Below, in pieces: positions 58,741 to 64,000 of a DNA stretch of 64,000 nt. Below the pieces are notes generated by a model. The model had not been told where the DNA came from and made no database searches. It saw nothing but the letters and a program-made list of their open reading frames with translations. The DNA comes from Neodontobutis hainanensis. Lineage: Eukaryota; Chordata; Actinopteri; Gobiiformes; Odontobutidae. How positions within the stretch are numbered: the stretch's first letter is position 1; each line of letters opens with the position of its first letter. The position numbers were made by a program, and so were the translations under genes. The DNA lies in NCBI GenBank assembly GCA_024349245.1, contig JALDNG010000090.1, positions 716,501 through 780,500 of the forward strand, read 5' to 3'.

Positions 58741-58746
58741 AATAAA
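58741..58746 (+). promoter_or_regulatory. possible polyadenylation signal AATAAA (distal)
   Basis: Canonical AATAAA in TTGTGTTTTGAATAAAG, 2.17 kb after the kirrel3 stop. U/G-rich stretches follow within 30-80 nt. It is the best candidate for the end of the transcript. Confidence 0.5.
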
Positions 58747-58765
58747 GAAAACTCCAATTTACCTC

Positions 58766-59049
58766 AGCACGAATGACTCCAGCCATTTATTCTCTGTAAT
58801 AATATATAAAATGTTTTGTAAAAGGTCAATGGCTGCATTTATGTAGTGATTTTCTAAAAATCAATGGCATTTAATCAGTAGTGTAAATTACACATTCTCT
58901 GAAAGTTGAACACTAGACAGAGCTTTTGTATTAGTTTATTTATTTTATTAGGACAGTGCATGTTAAAAAAAACATACATGAGACACATCCACATGAATGT
59001 AAACATGCAAGATTGCAGCATTAAGGTAATTGCCAACTTTTGTCTCAAC
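58766..59049. other. downstream flank of kirrel3
   Basis: Contains TTTATTTATTTTATTAGGAC then AGTGCATGTTAA (about 58935-58967), which resembles an interspersed repeat frequent in fish genomes. Otherwise unrecognised; it leads directly into the minisatellite. Confidence 0.5.
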
Positions 59050-62000
59050 ATTCTCTCACAATCACACACCAGTCTAACACTTTCACACATTCATACACCA
59101 GTGCAACATTCTCACATGTTTATACAACAAAGCAACACTCTCACACGCTCATACCCCAGAACAACACTCTCACATGCTCATACACCAGTCTAACACTTTC
59201 ACACGTTCATACACCAGAGCAACATTCTCACACATTCATTCACCAGTGCAACACTCTCACATGTTCATACACCAGAACAACACTCTCACATGTTCATACA
59301 CCAGAGCAACATTCTCACATGCTCATACACCAGTCTAACACTTTCACACGTTCATACACCAGAGCAACATTCTCACACATTCATTCACCAGTGCAACACT
59401 CTCACATGTTCATACACCAGAACAACACTCTCACATGTTCATACACCAGAGCAACATTCTCACATGCTCATACACCAGTCTAACACTTTCACACGTTCAT
59501 ACACCAGAGCAACATTCTCACACATTCATTCACCAGTGCAACACTCTCACACGTTCATACACCAGAGCAACATTCTCACACGCTAATACACCAAAGCAAC
59601 ACTCTCACACGTTCATACACCAGTGCAACACTCTCACACGTTCATACACCAGTGCAACACTCTCACACGCTGATACACCAGTGCAACACTCTCACACGCT
59701 GATACACCAGTGCAACACTCTCACACGTTCATACACCAGTGCAACACTCTCACACGCTCATTCACCAGTGCAACACTCTCACACGTTCATACACCAGAGC
59801 AACATTCTCACACACTAATACACCAAAGCAACACTCTCACACGCTCATACACCAGTCTAACACTTTCACACGTTCATACACCAGAGCAACACTCTCACAA
59901 GCTCATACACCAGAGCAACACTCTCACACGTTCATACACCAGTGCAACACTCTCACACGCTGATACACCAGTGCAACACTCTCACACGTTCATACACCAG
60001 AGCAACACTCTCACAAGCTCATACACCAGAGCAACACTCTCACACGTTCATACACCAGTGCAACACTCTCACACGCTCATACACCAGTGCAACACTCACA
60101 AGCTCATACACCAGTGCAACACTTTCACACGTTAATACACCAGTGCAACACTCTCACACGCTCATACACCAGTGCAACACTCACAAGCTCATACACCAGA
60201 GCAACACTCTCACACGTTCATACACCAGAGCAACACTCTCACACGTTCATACACCAGTGCAACACTCACACACGTTCATACACCAGAGCAACACTTTCAC
60301 ACGTTCATACACCAGTGCAACACTCTCACACGCTCATACACCAGTGCAACACTCACAAGCTCATACACCAGTGCAACACTCTCACACGCTAATACACCAA
60401 AGCAACACTCTCACACGCTCATACACCAGTCTAACACTTTCACATGTTCATACACCAGAGCAACACTCTCACAAGCTCATACACCAGAGCAACACTCTCA
60501 CACGCTCATTCACCAGTGCAACACTCTCACACGTTCATACACCAGAGCAACATTCTCACACGCTAATACACCAAAGCAACACTCTCACACGCTCATACAC
60601 CAGTCTAACACTTTCACACGTTCATACACCAGAGCAACACTCTCCCAAGCTCATACACCAGAGCAACACTTTCACATGCTGTAACACCAGTGCAACACTC
60701 TCACACGTTCATACACCAGTGCAACACTTTCACACGTTCATACACCAGTGCAACACTTTCACACGTTCATACACCAGAGCAACACTCTCACACGTTCATA
60801 CACCAGTGCAACACTTTCACACGCTCATACACCAGTGCAACACTCACAAGCTCATACACCAGAGCAACACTCACAAGCTCATACACCAGAGCAACACTCT
60901 CACACGTTCATACACCAGAGCAACACTCTCACACGTTCATACACCAGTGCAACACTCACACACGTTCATACACCAGAGCAACACTTTCACACGTTCATAC
61001 ACCAGAGCAACACTCTCAAACGTTCATACACCAGTGCAACACTCTCATACCTTCATACACCAGTGCAACACTTACACACGCTCATACACCAGTGCAACAC
61101 TCTCACACATTCATACACCAGAGCAACACTCTCACACGTTCATACACCAGAGCAACACTTTCACACGTTCATACACCAGAGCAACACTTTCACACGTTCA
61201 TACACCAGAGCAACACTTTCACACGTTCATACACCAGAGCAACACTTACACACGCTCATACACCAGTGCAACACTCTCACACATTCATACACCAGAGCAA
61301 CACTCTCACACGTTCATACACCAGAGCAACACTCTCACACGTTCATACACCAGTGCAACACTTTCACACGTTCATACACCAGTGCAACACTCTCACACGC
61401 TCATACACCAGTGCAACACTCACAAGCTCATACACCAGAGTAACACTCACACGTTCATACACCAGAGCAACACTCTCACACGTTCATACACCAGTGCAAC
61501 ACTCTCACACGTTCATACACCAGTGCAACACTCACACACGTTCATACACCAGAGCAACACTTTCACACGTTCATACACCAGTGCAACACTCTCACACGCT
61601 CATACACCAGTGCAACACTCACAAGCTCATACAGCAGTGCAACACTCTCAAACGTTCATACACCAGTGCAACACTCACAAGCTCATACACCAGAGCAACA
61701 CTCTCACACGTTCATACACCAGAGCAACACTCTCACACGTTCATACACCAGTGCAACACTCACACACGTTCATACACCAGAGCAACACTCACACACGTTC
61801 ATACACCAGTGCAACACTCTCACACGCTCATACACCAGTGCAACACTCACAAGCTCATACACCAGTGCAACACTCTCATACCTTCATACACCAGTGCAAC
61901 ACTTACACACGCTCATACACCAGTGCAACATTCTCTCACACATTCATACACCAGAGCAACACTCTCACACGTTCATACACCAGAGCAACACTTTCACACG

Positions 62001-62228
62001 TTCATACACCAGAGCAACACTTTCACACGTTCATACACCAGAGCAACACTTACACACGCTCATACACCAGTGCAACACTCTCACACATTCATACACCAGA
62101 GCAACACTCTCACACGTTCATACACCAGTGCAACACTCTCACACATTCATACCCTAGTGCAACACTCTCATACCTTCATACACCAGTGCAACACTCACAC
62201 ACACTCATACACCAGTGCAACACTGGAG
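59050..62228. repeat. 29-bp minisatellite, about 3.2 kb, about 110 units
   Basis: The + strand unit is built from CACCAG(A/T)GCAACACT, then CTC or TTC, then a CACACGTTCATA-type end, 29 bp in all. Shorter 27-bp variants read GCAACACTCACAAGCTC. Variable positions are GTGC/GAGC/GTCT, CTCTC/CTTTC/CTCAC, and CACGTTC/CACGCTC/CAAGCTC/CACATTC. None of the usual units has a stop in any forward frame, so all three frames stay open for long stretches, producing THS-rich pseudo-ORFs of up to 777 codons. Near the 5' end, five units form a 145-bp higher-order block repeated three times (starts 59189, 59334, 59479). Confidence 0.97.
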
Positions 62229-62335
62229 GCAAGTTGGGTAAAGTGTCTTGCCTAAGGACACAACAATCGTTTTAACTGGGGAGAGCGGGAGCCAACCTTG
62301 TGGTTATATGACGACCGCTGAGCCACTGCTCTCCC
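62229..62335 (-). mobile_element. antisense SINE (type 2) head and proximal body
   Basis: In reverse complement it starts with the tRNA-like head AGTGGCTCAGCGGTCGTC, then GGCTCCCGCTCTCCCC, then TTGTTGTGTCCTTAGGCAAG, ACACTTTACCC and TTGCCTCCAGTGTTGCACTG. From there it passes without a break into minisatellite units. Its other end (the SINE 3' part) is not present next to it. Confidence 0.8.
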
Positions 62336-62654
62336 TGCATTTGAAACTTGCACCATTGTCTCTTGTAGTCATCACAACTCTTGACAGCCTCTTTTGTGAA
62401 ACAGCCTCGAATTGGCTTGTATTTAATGTATGTGTATTTTAAGTATGTCCCTACATCAATTATATATTCTGTTGATGCACAATAATCCAAGCCCAAATGA
62501 GCTCACCACAAATATCATACCCTTTGAGACATTACATACCCAAGCATAATTAGCAGTGATTACATGAGTCACAGGTGCTTTCAGTGTGAAATATCCTAGG
62601 GCAAGGTATAGATTGCCAGTGTGAGTCCACACAAAATGTTTTCCACAGTAATTA

Positions 62655-62935
62655 AATGCTAGGTCGTCCTCCAACTGGAAGGTAGGCGGTTTGATTCCCG
62701 CTCTCCCCACAGTTCATACTGTTGTTGTGTCCTTGGGCAAGACACTTAACCCTCCTTGCCTCCAGTGGTGTTCCAGCTGTAACACTGGTGAATGGATGCT
62801 TAATGTAAGTCGCTTTGAATGAATGAAAGCTTCAACTAAAAATGTATATGTAACACTGGTGAATGGAAGCTTAATGTAAGTCGCTTTGAATAAAAGCGTC
62901 TGCTAAATTCCTAATGTAAATGTAAATGTAGAAAA
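62655..62935 (+). mobile_element. SINE (type 2) with internal 71-bp duplication
   Basis: Head with TCCAACTGGAAGGTAGGC and a good B-box, GGTTTGATTCCC. Then come TTGTTGTGTCCTTGGGCAAG, ACACTTAACCCTCCTTGCC, TAACACTGGTGAATGG and the tail ATAAAAGCGTCTGCTAAAT, which is typical of fish SINEs. The segment starting TAACACTGGTGAATGG at 62780 is repeated at 62851, so 71 bp are duplicated in tandem. Confidence 0.85.
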
Positions 62936-64000
62936 GAAAATACCTTGACGTGCTTGAGATTGCTGTATGACTTTAGATATAGGAGCAGTGTTTCATTGAG
63001 GTAATAAAATTAGCTCATTCAACTGCATACATGTTGCGTCACAACACCGGGGTCCCCAGCAGCCTCAATGCGCTGGTATCTTATTCGCCTAATTATTTAT
63101 ATATCATTAAAAGCAAACATATAAACAATACATTTGCATGTCTTTAAAATCTCAATTACACAGGTCACCAAAAGGCTTCTTCAGCTTCAGAGAAGGTAAA
63201 AATGTCTCACTGACCAAATGCCTTGATATGTTGACAAATCACAGCTAAATAGAAAAATGTGTTCATCATTGTTTTGATTGTGAAGATGAGGACAACTCCA
63301 CAAACAGAACAGAAATGACTCGAATTTGAATCAGCTCCAAGAATCCTGCAAAGGTATTTGAAACACGTCTGTTAACAAACACAAGACATCTGGCTTTCTT
63401 TTCACTCATTTTCAAAACACTTTCTCTCCACGCTAATCCCAAACCCTTTCAGTTTCTCAAGTACCAAGGTGGTTGCATGAAGTACAGAGAGAAATCTTTG
63501 TTTAAAAGACCAAACTTTTGCTCGTTCAGAACCAGCGTGCTCTACCTTTAGCTGCTGTTATCTTGTTTACCAGGCCCGCCATGTGAGTATGTGTCTCAGA
63601 TGCTGAGGATCAGCAGGTGGAATCATGCACAACACAAACATGCATTTAGCAAAGCCGACTGAGCTTCTCAGTGCATCTGAGCCAGTGCAGTGTTAGATAA
63701 AGACCAGTGCAGAATGCAGAAAGGCTATAAAGTGATGCTCTGTACATTGCAACAAAATGCAACCATCATTTGAAGTCAGTCTGTACTATTGTTCACTGAA
63801 AGACTTAAGAGTGTATATGAAGATGGATCAAGTGATGCTACTGAGGTTAATTTATATCACATTAGTAGGAATGTGTGGGGAAAACACATCTAACAACTGT
63901 ATAGCTGTGTGTATGTTTAATAAAAGAATTATGAAATCAATTTACAGATATTTCCACCAAACTTTTTCCAGTCACATTTTTCCTATTTTTTCCTGTTTTT
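62936..64000. other. intergenic sequence, nothing recognised
   Basis: AT-rich, without long frames, recognisable repeats or RNA genes. The next gene must lie beyond the window. Confidence 0.7.

Larger units (their letters stand above)
56571..58765 (+). other. kirrel3: kirrel3 3' UTR (inferred extent)
   Basis: There is no coding sequence after the TAA at 56568-56570. The end is placed at about 58765 because an AATAAA at 58741 is followed by T/G-rich sequence (TTCTCTGTAATAA, TGTTTTGTAAAAGG). No interspersed repeat was recognised inside this 2.2-kb stretch, whereas a repeat begins soon after it. That supports it being retained transcript sequence. A shorter form could use the AATAAA at 58636. 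Confidence 0.6.

Noticed and set aside
59050..62228. CRISPR-like array
   Set aside because: Units are contiguous, with no unique spacers, and the genome is clearly eukaryotic.
59040..62275. Very long plus-strand ORFs (up to 777 codons) rich in T, H and S
   Set aside because: They arise from a 29-bp minisatellite whose unit lacks stops in all three forward frames. Because 29 is not a multiple of three, each frame reads the same 29-residue cycle. There is no signal peptide, unique domain or splice context.

Overview
This window looks like nuclear DNA from a ray-finned (teleost) fish. The genes are split by long AT-rich introns. The interspersed repeats are fish types: tRNA-headed SINEs, Tc1-like transposons, hAT-like miniature elements, and a fragment of an L2/CR1-type LINE. 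A percomorph is likely, but the sequence alone does not fix the species.

One protein-coding gene can be supported. It is the 3' two-thirds of a kirrel3-type gene (kin of IRRE-like 3, Neph2), on the + strand, from an exon at 12200 to a stop codon at 56568-56570. Ten exons that fit together in phase encode 530 residues: Ig domains 3, 4 and 5, one transmembrane helix, and a complete cytoplasmic tail ending in the PDZ ligand THV. An eleventh exon of 69 nt (45494-45562) fits in phase and looks like an optional cassette just inside the membrane. A possible 27-nt microexon (41882-41908) would fall just outside the membrane. The exons for the signal peptide, Ig1 and Ig2 are not here and should lie upstream. 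The 3' UTR probably runs to about 58765, with AATAAA signals at 58636 and 58741.

Layout: 1-12199 is intron upstream of the Ig3 exon. It holds a 99-bp inverted repeat, clusters of TFAP2-like and E-box sites, and microsatellites. 12306-31909 is a 19.6-kb intron with a hAT-like element, several SINEs (one with intact 13-bp target duplications) and an antisense LINE reverse-transcriptase fragment. 31910-56570 carries the remaining exons; its introns hold two broken Tc1-like elements, two miniature elements and three long (TA)n tracts. 56571-58765 is 3' UTR.

From 59050 to 62228 there is a minisatellite of about 3.2 kb with a 29-bp unit. It abuts an antisense SINE and is probably an expansion of that SINE's body. 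It is open in all three forward frames and so produces long ORFs that are not genes. From 62229 to 64000 the sequence is repeat debris and unrecognised intergenic DNA. I saw no rRNA, tRNA gene, CRISPR array or prokaryotic system.
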